Under the pieces are notes generated by a model, which had not been told where the DNA came from, did not search any database, and was given only the letters and a program-made list of their open reading frames with translations. A stretch of 64,000 bases of DNA. Source: Bdellovibrio sp. SKB1291214. GTDB lineage: Bacteria; Bdellovibrionota; Bdellovibrionia; Bdellovibrionales; Bdellovibrionaceae. The stretch spans positions 186,001 to 250,000 of the forward strand of contig NZ_CP106855.1 in assembly GCF_002209355.2 (NCBI RefSeq), given 5' to 3'. The translations under genes and the position numbers were made by a program. Below, piece after piece: positions 8,219 through 16,051 of this stretch (positions are counted from its first letter, which is position 1; each line of letters starts with the position of its first letter).

Positions 8219-8258
8219 CGTGAGATCACTTTTGATACAAGGTATCTGTGATCTCACG
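8219..8258. promoter_or_regulatory. Long composite hairpin downstream of emrB
   Basis: CGTGAGATCAC (8219-8229) pairs with GTGATCTCACG (8248-8258), and the loop contains a second perfect stem GATAC-AAG-GTATC. It lies 10 bp after the emrB stop. There is no T-run on the transcribed strand, so it may be a rho-dependent end or 3'-stabilising hairpin, or an operator of the lipoprotein gene downstream. Confidence 0.7.
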
Positions 8259-8267
8259 CTAGATTGA

Positions 8268-9821
8268 TTAATGGGCGTCTACAACTTTGACGGCCTTGTT
8301 TTTGAACTTCAGAAGGTATAATGGGATGAAAGCTAATACGACCACCGTCATCATGATAAACATGATCTCTTGGAAGGTCAGCATAAAAACTTGTGCTTGC
8401 ACACGACCATACAAAGAACGAATCGCCATCTCGGCTTGCGTCGCCATACCCATGGACTGACTCATGTGGGCTCCTGACTTAGCAGAATTATAAGCTGTCC
8501 AAGTATTATGATCCAATAAAGTCACGTGTGGAGACATATCAGCATAGTGCTGTTTGCTGAATTTCGTCATCATCGTACCAACAAAAGCGATACCGATACT
8601 GCCACCAATTTGACGGAATAAATTCAAAATACCAGACACCTCACCCATCGTGATTCCACTAAATTGAGACAAGATCGACGAGTTAATTGGTACGAACAAG
8701 AAGGCCATGGCAAATCCACGAACATACAATCCTAAAAGCACATCACTTTTTGAAGACATCGACGAAAGCTGTGTGAACATGAGGATCGAAGTCATAACAC
8801 CTAAGAATCCAACCGAAATCAGAATCTTAGGATTAACTCCTTTACCTAACATTTTTCCGATGAACGGCATCATCAAAGCTGTACAAATCGAACCCGGGAT
8901 AAAAAGCATTCCCGTTTGAGTGGCGTCATAATGGAAAGCTTGGCCGACAAAAACTGGCAAGATAAATACCAATCCGTACAAAAAGAAACCCAAGATCATC
9001 TGCAAAGCGGCGCCATTCGCAACGATGCCATTTAAGAACAAGCGAACATTCATGATCGGAGCTTTAACTCTTGTTTCCCACCAAACGAACATCGGTAACG
9101 ACACAGCGGTCATGATTCCGCAAAACACTATCAGTTTCGAATCAAACCAGTCATTGGATTCACCGCGCTCTAGCATGTACTGCAAACAACCAATCCCCGT
9201 GACCAGAAAAACCAGGCCCCAAATGTCGAATGGTTTTTTACCTTCGCTAGCTCCGCTTGCAAAAGGCGGATTTTCAATCGCCATCAAACCAATTGCAATC
9301 GCGATCAGCCCCAATGGCAAATTCACGTTAAAGATAGATCTCCAACCGAAAGTATCTGTCAGCCAGCCACCTAATGTTGGGCCCAATGTGGGCCCAATCA
9401 TTACTGACATACCAAAGATCGCACCGGCAGTACCCGCTTTTTCTTTCGGGAATTGTTCGTAAATCAACGTTTGCGAAGTCGGAAGCAATGCTCCCCCTGC
9501 AAGACCCTGCAAAATACGGAAAAAGATCAACGTATAAAGATTAGGAGCAAAACCACACGCAACAGATGTAAGTGTGAAAAGCCCGATACAGCTTAAGAAA
9601 TATTTACGACGTCCAACACGATTTCCCAGCCACGCAGACACCGGCAGAACGATCGCGTTAGCAATCGCATAACCCGTGATGACCATACTGATATCTTCAA
9701 GTGTGGCACCCAAGTTCCCCATCATAGTTGGCAACGCCACATTTACGATGGAGCTATCGATAATCTCTAGCAAGGAGGCCATCACAGCAACAAGGATGAC
9801 CAGTCTAGATTTGGTATTCAT
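8268..9821 (-). CDS. emrB: EmrB/QacA-type MFS drug exporter (DHA2, 14-TM)
   Basis: The 517-residue inner-membrane antiporter expels hydrophobic drugs using the proton gradient. The N-terminus (LEIIDSSIVNVALPTM) carries the DHA2 family motif D1. GNRVGRRKYF corresponds to MFS motif A, and GPTLGPTLGGWL to motif C, the antiporter motif of TM5. About 14 hydrophobic segments can be counted. It is the last gene of a tolC-emrA-emrB operon, so it should work with the adaptor and outer-membrane channel as one tripartite pump. Regulation is probably by the divergent MarR protein. Confidence 0.93.
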   Translation of the reverse strand: MNTKSRLVILVAVMASLLEIIDSSIVNVALPTMMGNLGATLEDISMVITGYAIANAIVLPVSAWLGNRVGRRKYFLSCIGLFTLTSVACGFAPNLYTLIFFRILQGLAGGALLPTSQTLIYEQFPKEKAGTAGAIFGMSVMIGPTLGPTLGGWLTDTFGWRSIFNVNLPLGLIAIAIGLMAIENPPFASGASEGKKPFDIWGLVFLVTGIGCLQYMLERGESNDWFDSKLIVFCGIMTAVSLPMFVWWETRVKAPIMNVRLFLNGIVANGAALQMILGFFLYGLVFILPVFVGQAFHYDATQTGMLFIPGSICTALMMPFIGKMLGKGVNPKILISVGFLGVMTSILMFTQLSSMSSKSDVLLGLYVRGFAMAFLFVPINSSILSQFSGITMGEVSGILNLFRQIGGSIGIAFVGTMMTKFSKQHYADMSPHVTLLDHNTWTAYNSAKSGAHMSQSMGMATQAEMAIRSLYGRVQAQVFMLTFQEIMFIMMTVVVLAFIPLYLLKFKNKAVKVVDAH

Positions 9822-9898
9822 AAAACTAACAACCTCTCAGGTCTGTCTAAACTCCGTGGTTAGCGGAGAAGTGACCTATTTGGTATTTGCGTAACCTA

Positions 9899-10759
9899 TT
9901 AGTGCACTTTGATAGACACGTTTGCAGACAAACCTGCTTGTAGCTTTTCAATATCGTTCGGAGTCAGATCCAAAAGTTTGATCTTCACCGGAACACGCTG
10001 AACAACTTTCGTAAAGTTACCCGTCGCATTGTCCGGCGGCAGAAGAGAAAACACCGCACCCGTCGACGGGCTAAGACTTTCAACTTCACCTTTGAACTCT
10101 TGTCCAGGCAAAGCATCCACTTCAATTTTTACGGGTTTACCCTTTTCGATATGAGTGATTTCTGTCTCTTTAAAATTTGCCATCACCCAGCGAGAGCTGC
10201 TTTCCACAAAACCAAATAAAGGTTGTCCCGGAGGAATCACCATACCTGGTTCCACAGATTTACGCGCAATGCGACCATCCGTTGGAGCTTTGATTTCCGT
10301 GTAGCTTGCGTTCAATTGAGCGTTTGCAACTTGCGCTTGGATCGCTTGAACTTTTTTGCTTACTTCGCGGAAAGTGGCTTCTGCGTTGTCAAATTGAGAT
10401 CTAGAAATAACGTTTTGACGAAGAAGTTCACCCATACGTTTATAGTTGGCTTCCGCATCATGAAGTTTAGCTTTTACACCTTCAAGATCTGCTTCCGCTT
10501 GTTTTACCGAGTTCTTATAGTCTTGAGAATCGATGCGGGCCAGAACCTGACCTTCTTTAACAGGATCATTATCTTGCACCAAAACTTCGACGACGATGCC
10601 AGGAACTTTCGAAGAGAGCATCAAGGTGTGAGCCTGAATCTGAGCATTGTCTGTGGATACATGAGACCACTCATAGTAACCAAAGACCGCTGCTGCGATA
10701 ACCAACACAGGGACCGCGACCATCATCACTTTTTTCTTTTTATTATTAACGTTTGTCAT
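9899..10759 (-). CDS. emrA: EmrA/HlyD-type membrane fusion protein
   Basis: The 286-residue periplasmic adaptor is anchored by one N-terminal membrane segment (VMMVAVPVLVIAAAVFGYYEW). A biotinyl-lipoyl-like half motif (SSKVPGIVVEVLVQDNDPVK), a coiled-coil hairpin (about residues 75-145) and the second lipoyl half (YTEIKAPTDGRIARKSV) follow, then the beta-barrel domain. This is the canonical order for HlyD-family adaptors. It starts 4 bp after the tolC-like gene and is shorter than E. coli EmrA (about 390), with a short hairpin. Confidence 0.92.
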   Translation of the reverse strand: MTNVNNKKKKVMMVAVPVLVIAAAVFGYYEWSHVSTDNAQIQAHTLMLSSKVPGIVVEVLVQDNDPVKEGQVLARIDSQDYKNSVKQAEADLEGVKAKLHDAEANYKRMGELLRQNVISRSQFDNAEATFREVSKKVQAIQAQVANAQLNASYTEIKAPTDGRIARKSVEPGMVIPPGQPLFGFVESSSRWVMANFKETEITHIEKGKPVKIEVDALPGQEFKGEVESLSPSTGAVFSLLPPDNATGNFTKVVQRVPVKIKLLDLTPNDIEKLQAGLSANVSIKVH

Positions 10760-10763
10760 AAAA

Positions 10764-12062
10764 TTACAGTTCCTTCCCGAGGGACAATTCTAAACTAACC
10801 AATGCCTCTGCCGCATTTACTTGGGCATTCACAAGGCCTGCGCGCGCTCTGAACAAATCAAGTTCCGCATCCAAAACTTCTGAACTCGTGCGAGTTCCCG
10901 CTTTGAAGGATTGAGTTGCCAGACGAACACTTTCTTGCGCTTTTTCTACGTCAACGGTTTTTGCTTTGTACAAAGCCGCAGAATACAAGTAGCGACGCTT
11001 CCAAAAATCAAAATCATAACTGTCTTTAAGTTTGGCCTGACGAGTGACTTCTTTCGCTTGCACTTGGCGTGCGTCTGCTTGAGCTGATTGCGCCGTCGAA
11101 GCAAAACCATCAAAGATATTCCAAGTCATCGCAACACCCACAGAGTAAGCATTGTTAAAATCTTGGTCCGTCAAACCTTTACTAATATTGTTGTAGTAAT
11201 CCGCTTGCCCAAAAACCGAGAATCTTGGAACCCAATGCTTATAAGCGGCCAGCCAAGCTTTATGTGCAGCCAATTCACGATCTGTCAGGGCTTGATAATC
11301 AAGTCGCTCGATTTTCGCGGGCTTTTTTAGATTAGCGACTTTTTGAGCGTCCGGAATCGGCAAAGCCCCTGCCAGCGTTTGTCCACCGTCTTCCACTCCC
11401 AAACCCACCAAAAGATTTTGGCGCGACAAGATTGTGTTATCCTCTGCATTTAGTTTTTCAGATTGTGCTTCATTCAGCTGAACTTCGACACGAAGGACGT
11501 CAAAGTTTGTACCTGCACCACTTTTACGAAACGCTTTGGCGCGATCCAAGTGATCTTCCAAAGTTTTTACGTTCTGATTCGATACCTTTTCTAACTCGAT
11601 TGCCGCCAGCGCACGATAGAATTTCAACTTTGTTTCTTCATTAATCTGAAACTTGGCCCAGTCGGCTTCCTTTTCTGCAGCGTTCGCACCGTAAGTCATA
11701 GATCTGTAGCGATCATAGTTTGCGAGACCATCAAACACCAACCACTCTGCACGTGCTGACCAGATTGTATAAGGCTGAATAAGTTCGATCGTTGTCGGAT
11801 TACCGGCGAAGTTCAGTGTCTCCACCATAAATTTATTATCCAAAAGATGAGATCCGCTAACAGTTAAGCGCGGCAGAAATTGAGAGTATGCTTCAACTTT
11901 TCTCCAACTTGCCTCATCTTTAGCCGCTTCAGCGCGCTTCACCTGAGGTGAGTTGCCATTGGCGAGATTGAGCGAATCTGCGAGTGAAAGAGTTTCAGCC
12001 TGCACCGCCGCTGGAGCGCACAAGAGAGCTGTTATTGCGGCTGCGAATTTAATCTTTTTCAT
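10764..12062 (-). CDS. TolC-family outer-membrane efflux channel
   Basis: The 432-residue protein has a signal peptide (KIKFAAAITALLCAPAAVQA, cleaved before ETLSL) and the internal duplication of TolC-type proteins: two copies of coiled-coil helices and beta-strand regions. TLSLADSLNLANGNSPQVKRAEA marks the first repeat, and FKAGTRTSSEVLDAELDLFRARAGL the typical C-terminal one. It is first in the operon with emrA and emrB, directly behind a near-consensus promoter overlapped by two MarR-type operators. It is the only outer-membrane channel seen for the pump in this window. Confidence 0.93.
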   Translation of the reverse strand: MKKIKFAAAITALLCAPAAVQAETLSLADSLNLANGNSPQVKRAEAAKDEASWRKVEAYSQFLPRLTVSGSHLLDNKFMVETLNFAGNPTTIELIQPYTIWSARAEWLVFDGLANYDRYRSMTYGANAAEKEADWAKFQINEETKLKFYRALAAIELEKVSNQNVKTLEDHLDRAKAFRKSGAGTNFDVLRVEVQLNEAQSEKLNAEDNTILSRQNLLVGLGVEDGGQTLAGALPIPDAQKVANLKKPAKIERLDYQALTDRELAAHKAWLAAYKHWVPRFSVFGQADYYNNISKGLTDQDFNNAYSVGVAMTWNIFDGFASTAQSAQADARQVQAKEVTRQAKLKDSYDFDFWKRRYLYSAALYKAKTVDVEKAQESVRLATQSFKAGTRTSSEVLDAELDLFRARAGLVNAQVNAAEALVSLELSLGKEL

Positions 12063-12077
12063 TTTTCACCATTTTTG

Positions 12078-12130
12078 TTGATTTTCATTAGGTACCTAAT
12101 TAATATAGTTAGGTATCTAACTACTGTCAA
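12078..12130. promoter_or_regulatory. Overlapping divergent tolC and marR promoters
   Basis: On the minus strand TTGACA (12130-12125), a 17-bp spacer and TATATT (12107-12102) form a near-consensus sigma-70 promoter for the efflux operon. On the plus strand TTGATT (12078-12083), 17 bp and TAATAT (12101-12106) form a promoter for marR. The two -10 boxes occupy the same bases on opposite strands, so the promoters should exclude each other. Confidence 0.75.
12087..12123. promoter_or_regulatory. Twin MarR-type operator
   Basis: Two copies of TTAGGTAYCTAA, the first within the perfect palindrome 12087-12100 and the second within an 18-bp palindrome with one mismatch at 12106-12123. Their centres are 21 bp apart, two helical turns. 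Each lies in the spacer of one promoter and near the start site of the other, which would let one regulator shut both. Confidence 0.78.
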
Positions 12131-12185
12131 TGGGGTCCTAAAAAGTGTCTCATTGAATACGAACTTTGCTCGATTGGAGGCCTTG

Positions 12186-12701
12186 ATGGCTAAGCTATTC
12201 ATCCAAACAATTCCGTCCCAGGAAGAACTACAACAGAACGCGCGTGAACTTTGTCCGAATGCTGATATTGCTTCACTTTACTCTCATCTTCTTTTCAGAA
12301 AAGTCGCGACTGATCTTGAGACCAAGTATGATAACTTCTTCGCGCGTTGGAATTTATCTCCAGGCAGATATACTTTGCTGGTTATCCTTCGCAAAGCTCC
12401 TGCGGGTCTCATGCCTTCTGAGATTGCGCAAAAAGTTGGAGTAACACAAGCGACGATTTCCGGTCTAATCAATAGTCTTGAGAAAGCACAACTCGTAGAA
12501 CGTAAGACACACGAAAAAGATGGTCGCTCTTTCGTGATCAAATTGACTGGAAAAGGTGAAGAGACCCTCAAAGAAATTGCGCCTGAGTGGTACGGTGGGA
12601 TTGGAAACTTCTTTGGTCAGTTCAATGATGAAGAGAAGAAAGTTTTGAATGGTCTTCTAAGTCGTATGACTCAGAACTTGTCTCTTTTAGGAATGAAATA
12701 A
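12186..12701 (+). CDS. MarR-family transcriptional regulator of efflux operon
   Basis: I chose the ATG at 12186 (171 residues) because GGAGG ends 5 bases upstream; the longer reading from 12075 would cross the operators. The winged helix-turn-helix is clear: LSPGRYTLLVILRKAPAGLMPSEIAQ leads to VTQATISGLINSLEKAQLVER (recognition helix) and the wing KDGRSFVIKLTGKG. MarR proteins are dimeric repressors released by small lipophilic ligands. Position and operators make it the probable repressor of itself and tolC-emrAB. Confidence 0.92.
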   Translation: MAKLFIQTIPSQEELQQNARELCPNADIASLYSHLLFRKVATDLETKYDNFFARWNLSPGRYTLLVILRKAPAGLMPSEIAQKVGVTQATISGLINSLEKAQLVERKTHEKDGRSFVIKLTGKGEETLKEIAPEWYGGIGNFFGQFNDEEKKVLNGLLSRMTQNLSLLGMK

Positions 12702-12721
12702 AAATTATTCGACTTAATAAC

Positions 12722-12752
12722 AAAAAGCCCGATTTCCATCGGGCTTTTTTAT
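12722..12752. terminator. Bidirectional intrinsic terminator
   Basis: AAAAAGCCCGAT-TTCC-ATCGGGCTTTTTT forms a 12-bp stem with a 4-nt loop and a T-run. It lies between marR and the convergent gene ending at 12778, and has A-runs and T-runs on both sides, so it can work in both directions. Confidence 0.92.
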
Positions 12753-12777
12753 TTCTTAATTTTCTATCTTACTGGGC

Positions 12778-13977
12778 TTAGTAATCCCCATTCAAAGCGC
12801 AACTCATCACTTCATTCAAGTTTGAACCCGTTGAATTTTGCAACGGACCGAAGTGATTGTAGGACTTCCCTGCTGCAAAGTGCGGACTTACGCAACGATC
12901 TGTTGGAAGTTTCAAAGAACCATTCGACTGAAGATTCGATGGATGTGTGAAGCTGGACTTAGCAGTATTAACCTGTACAGAGAACATACCTGTGATCTTG
13001 GCAGCACCACAGAACGCATTGAAGCTTTGCATAGCACTACCCAACACGCGGATCATTTCTGCTTGAGATGCCGAAGTACTGATTGTGTTTTTAGGATAAA
13101 TCTTATTCCACTCACGGATACAAGCTTGAACATTGCCACTTGCTGTCGGAGTGAATTGGAATAAACCAATATTCAATTTGGAAGCAGCATCTTGATAAGG
13201 GTCTTCATAGAACAGCACACCTGCTGGACGACGGTAACCTGACGGAGCGTACTTAGTAGCAACTTTTCCAGATGTCGATGTATCAGCTGTCGTCAAAGAC
13301 TCAGTATATGACATGCACATCATCAATTTTGTCCAAAGCTTGGTAGCTTTAACAAACGAAGTGCGATCACCATTCAATGCACCACGACGGTATTCATTCA
13401 TTTTATTAGCAAAAGTATTTAGCTTAGTGATTGTCGAAGCTGATGGAACTTTTCCGCTGGACAAGGTCTTAGACAAACTTGTTGAGCTTACAGTACACAA
13501 AGGATGAGAGATCAAACTCGTCTCCAAATAAGAGCTTTCCGAGCTGCTCATACCATATGATGAACCTACATACCCCAAACCTGCTTTTGAAGGGTTCATT
13601 TTAAGTTCGATCGCGTAAGCGATTCGATCTGCAAAGCGGTAACGACTGTCGACATTCATATCTGTGTTGTCGGTTTTGTAAGCCAATGTTTGATCGCGCT
13701 CTGGGATCAACTCGCGGTATGTTTGATAGATACTGTCCACCAACTTACCCACTGGACCTGCCACCTCAGTGAAAACATCAAAGTCCGCGGGAACAATCGA
13801 ACCCGTCGTTGCAGGAGGTTCAGGATTTGTCGGAGTGGAAGGTGTCGAAGGTGTTGATGTCGACGTGTCGTCGTCACCAGAGTCAGCCGGCTTTTTTGCC
13901 ATTGCGAACGCTGTATTGCTAAGAGTAAGAGTTACCAAGGCAGCCAACAAGATTTTAGTAGTGTTTTGTTTTGTCAT
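12778..13977 (-). CDS. Secreted protein, possible lysozyme-like fold
   Basis: The 399-residue protein has a signal peptide ending TAFA-MAKK, then an acidic and Thr/Ser/Pro-rich linker (about residues 28-62) as in surface or wall-associated proteins. The mature domain contains MCMSYTES followed later by KLNIGLFQFTPT. An ES motif followed by GxFQ/GLMQ is the layout of the transglycosylase/lysozyme superfamily catalytic core, but the match is short and other SLT motifs are not evident. Six or more cysteines could form disulfides. A wall-active role in predation is speculation. It has a strong AGGAG ribosome-binding site and a GC-rich, probably structured leader. Confidence 0.7.
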   Translation of the reverse strand: MTKQNTTKILLAALVTLTLSNTAFAMAKKPADSGDDDTSTSTPSTPSTPTNPEPPATTGSIVPADFDVFTEVAGPVGKLVDSIYQTYRELIPERDQTLAYKTDNTDMNVDSRYRFADRIAYAIELKMNPSKAGLGYVGSSYGMSSSESSYLETSLISHPLCTVSSTSLSKTLSSGKVPSASTITKLNTFANKMNEYRRGALNGDRTSFVKATKLWTKLMMCMSYTESLTTADTSTSGKVATKYAPSGYRRPAGVLFYEDPYQDAASKLNIGLFQFTPTASGNVQACIREWNKIYPKNTISTSASQAEMIRVLGSAMQSFNAFCGAAKITGMFSVQVNTAKSSFTHPSNLQSNGSLKLPTDRCVSPHFAAGKSYNHFGPLQNSTGSNLNEVMSCALNGDY

Positions 13978-14134
13978 GGCTCCTAGATCGGAGTCGGGTC
14001 CTAAGACTTAAGGCGTCCTCGACGGGACTGGACCTTACCTAGACCTTTGCTGGACGAAGGTCCTCCGCAGGGGCTCAAGAACATGTATCAAATTCCGATA
14101 ATAGAGATGCAACCAAATAAAAGGGAGTATCAGA
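13978..14134. other. Divergent intergenic region, GC-rich structured leader
   Basis: On the minus strand the leader of the 12778-13977 gene holds repeated GGACC/GGTCC elements that could pair, including GGAC-CTTC-GTCC. No known riboswitch core was recognised. The plus-strand half presumably holds the promoter of the gene at 14135, but no clear boxes are seen. Confidence 0.35.
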
Positions 14135-14434
14135 ATGAGTCAGTACGACGTAGCCGGTCTTTATAACTTTTTAGCTCACACACCCGAATCAGGTCTTAGA
14201 AAAATGTTGGTGGATGCTAAGTCCTTCACAGAAACGCACTTCAATCTCATGATGAAGATCGTACGCGCCGGCGGCGAAGCTCAATTCGTAGAGCATTTTG
14301 AAAAGCAGGACTTCCCTAAAATTAAGATGGGACCTGCAGACGTGAAAATTAAGGAGAAATTTTGGGGTGAAGCCATGAATGTTTGGAACAGCCGTGGACT
14401 TCTTACTCCAGCTGTGGCAACTAAGGCGGCATGA
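14135..14434 (+). CDS. Small conserved-looking hypothetical protein
   Basis: The 99-residue cytoplasmic protein (no signal or membrane segment) is mixed helical with an even charge distribution, opening MSQYDVAGLYNFLAH. A GGGAG ribosome-binding site lies 8 bases upstream of the ATG. Its stop overlaps the start of the methyltransferase gene (ATGA at 14431-14434), so the two are translationally coupled and may work together. I do not recognise the family. Confidence 0.75.
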   Translation: MSQYDVAGLYNFLAHTPESGLRKMLVDAKSFTETHFNLMMKIVRAGGEAQFVEHFEKQDFPKIKMGPADVKIKEKFWGEAMNVWNSRGLLTPAVATKAA

Positions 14435-15333
14435 TCGCATATCTTGCTCCAGAAAAATTTTTGCCAGAACTCCAGGCGGAACTCAAGAATATCACCGCAG
14501 TCCATGGCAACCTGGTTCTTACCGATGGGCCCATCCAGACCTCTGTGTGGGCCCAACACATTTGGACGAATGCTGAAATCATTCAGTTCGAATCTATTTC
14601 ACAGGCCGTTAAAGCTTTAAAAAGCCGCGGGCTTTTGTGGGCATGTTATTCTTTCGATAATCATCGCCGTGCTCAACTTATTCAGGATCAGCTGCCAAAA
14701 CTTCGTCCGCGCGTGATGAACTTTTTAAGCGAGCTTCCCAAAGACCCATTGGGTGCCTGGACCCTGATCGATAAAAACACTATGGTCGTTTCCAGCACGA
14801 CAAATTCTCTGTTCCCGCTGGGCGAAGTCGCCTTTAACGAAGATAAAGAAAATCCTCCTTCCCGTGCCTATTTAAAATTGTGGGAGCTTTTCACAGTCTA
14901 TGGAGTAAAGCCTGAAAAGGGTCAACGCGTGGTCGACTTTGGAAGTTGTCCTGGTGGTTGGACATGGGTTTTACAGCAGATTGGTTGTGATGTGGTCAGT
15001 ATTGATCGCGCACCGTTGGACGAAAAAATCGCACGTTTGCCACGTATCGAATTTATTAAAACTAACGCCTTTACGGTTAAGCCCGCTAATATCGGAGCCA
15101 TCGATTGGTTCTTTTCCGATATTATCTGCTATCCGGCGAAGCTCTTGGAGCTAGTTTTAGAATGGCAGCGTTCAGGACTTTGCCAAAACTTCGTTTGCAC
15201 TATAAAATTTCAGGGTGGGACCGACTTTGAGACTCTTAGAAAGTTTCAAGAGTTGGAGAATGCACATGTCGTGCATCTTCATCACAATAAGCACGAGGTT
15301 ACTGTTTGGATCAGGAAATCTTCAAAAAACTGA
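14431..15333 (+). CDS. FtsJ/RlmM-like RNA 2'-O-methyltransferase
   Basis: The 300-residue protein has an N-terminal THUMP-like region (about 1-110) and a C-terminal Rossmann methyltransferase. SAM motif I is DFGSCPGGW (169-177). The four catalytic positions of FtsJ-type enzymes can be placed at K149 (YLKLWE), D230 (FSDIICYP), K259 (TIKFQGG) and E289 (KHEVTVW). RlmM methylates C2498 of 23S rRNA in E. coli, and this is the nearest named relative. The substrate in this organism is an inference. The gene overlaps its upstream neighbour by 4 bp and the PilZ gene by 28 bp. Confidence 0.85.
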   Translation: MIAYLAPEKFLPELQAELKNITAVHGNLVLTDGPIQTSVWAQHIWTNAEIIQFESISQAVKALKSRGLLWACYSFDNHRRAQLIQDQLPKLRPRVMNFLSELPKDPLGAWTLIDKNTMVVSSTTNSLFPLGEVAFNEDKENPPSRAYLKLWELFTVYGVKPEKGQRVVDFGSCPGGWTWVLQQIGCDVVSIDRAPLDEKIARLPRIEFIKTNAFTVKPANIGAIDWFFSDIICYPAKLLELVLEWQRSGLCQNFVCTIKFQGGTDFETLRKFQELENAHVVHLHHNKHEVTVWIRKSSKN

Positions 15334-15977
15334 GTCGTGATGACGAAAAGATAAAACTTTTCGTCGACCTGGCTTCGGCTCAAGGGGAAGTCCTCTGCAA
15401 AGGCAAAACTGAAAGTCTGGTAAAACTTAAAGCCGTGCACTGGCATTCAAAATCGATGCATTTAGAATGTCTTTTTAATTCCACTGAAATTCTGAACAAT
15501 GGCGAAGAATTCCTGGGATACTTTTTTCTAGGTGGCGAAAAATATTATTTCGAAGGCACGGCTACCGTTTATTCCAATCGTTGTCAGTTCTCGCTACCCA
15601 CAGAAATGTTTCACCTGCAACGCCGTCAAAATTATCGTGTTCGCATTCCGCAAAGCTATCAGGCTTTTTTCGATGTCACAGAAATCAATGGATCTGCGGC
15701 CAACATCCACTGCAAACTGGGTGATCTAAGCAGTCAAGGCTGTCGCCTGGTTGAAAAATTACCTGGCACTTCTTTTAAAAATAATGACGCGGTAAAAGGC
15801 AAACTTCTTATCAACAAGAACTCCCCGATCGAATTAGAGGCCGAAGTCCGTCACGTTAAAACCGAAGAAGGTTATCAATACATCGGCATAGAGTTCCAAA
15901 AGCTATCTGCAATTCAGGAAAACAATCTTTTTGCTCTAACAATGGAAATCCACAAAGAACTTTTCAAACGCCAATAG
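15306..15977 (+). CDS. PilZ-domain c-di-GMP receptor (YcgR-like)
   Basis: The 223-residue protein starts at a TTG (15306) with a GAGG ribosome-binding site 7 bases upstream, inside the end of the methyltransferase gene. Residues about 18-100 resemble the YcgR-type N-terminal flagellar-brake domain. The PilZ domain follows with the c-di-GMP motifs QRRQNYR (105-111) and DLSSQG (140-145), the RxxxR and (D/N)xSxxG signatures. Such proteins bind c-di-GMP and tune motility, pili or secretion. The stop codon lies in the base of a hairpin shared with the convergent gene. Confidence 0.92.
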   Translation: MDQEIFKKLSRDDEKIKLFVDLASAQGEVLCKGKTESLVKLKAVHWHSKSMHLECLFNSTEILNNGEEFLGYFFLGGEKYYFEGTATVYSNRCQFSLPTEMFHLQRRQNYRVRIPQSYQAFFDVTEINGSAANIHCKLGDLSSQGCRLVEKLPGTSFKNNDAVKGKLLINKNSPIELEAEVRHVKTEEGYQYIGIEFQKLSAIQENNLFALTMEIHKELFKRQ

Positions 15978-16051
15978 GCGGCCTTACCTTCACAAGTAAG
16001 CGCGTACCTTTTCAGGTAAGTAACTACTTATGGGGTACGGCCTTGCCTATT
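15973..16051. terminator. Convergent-gene hairpin containing both stop codons
   Basis: AATAGGC (15973-15979) pairs with GCCTATT (16045-16051), then GGCCTTACC (15980-15988) with GGTACGGCC (16034-16042) with one mismatch and a 2-nt bulge. The TAG of the PilZ gene and the TAG of the convergent gene are in opposite arms of the same stem. The inner loop contains more GTAAG/CTTAC pairs. No T-run is present. Confidence 0.75.

Noticed and set aside
13978-14100. A c-di-GMP (GEMM) riboswitch in the GC-rich leader of the 12778-13977 gene
   Set aside because: A GCAAAGG string is present but the other conserved GEMM core parts and paired stems are not.
15980-16000. Bdellovibrio-type LexA box (TTAC-N3-GTAA)
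   Set aside because: The TTAC and GTAA at this place are eight bases apart rather than three, and no match with correct spacing was noticed elsewhere.
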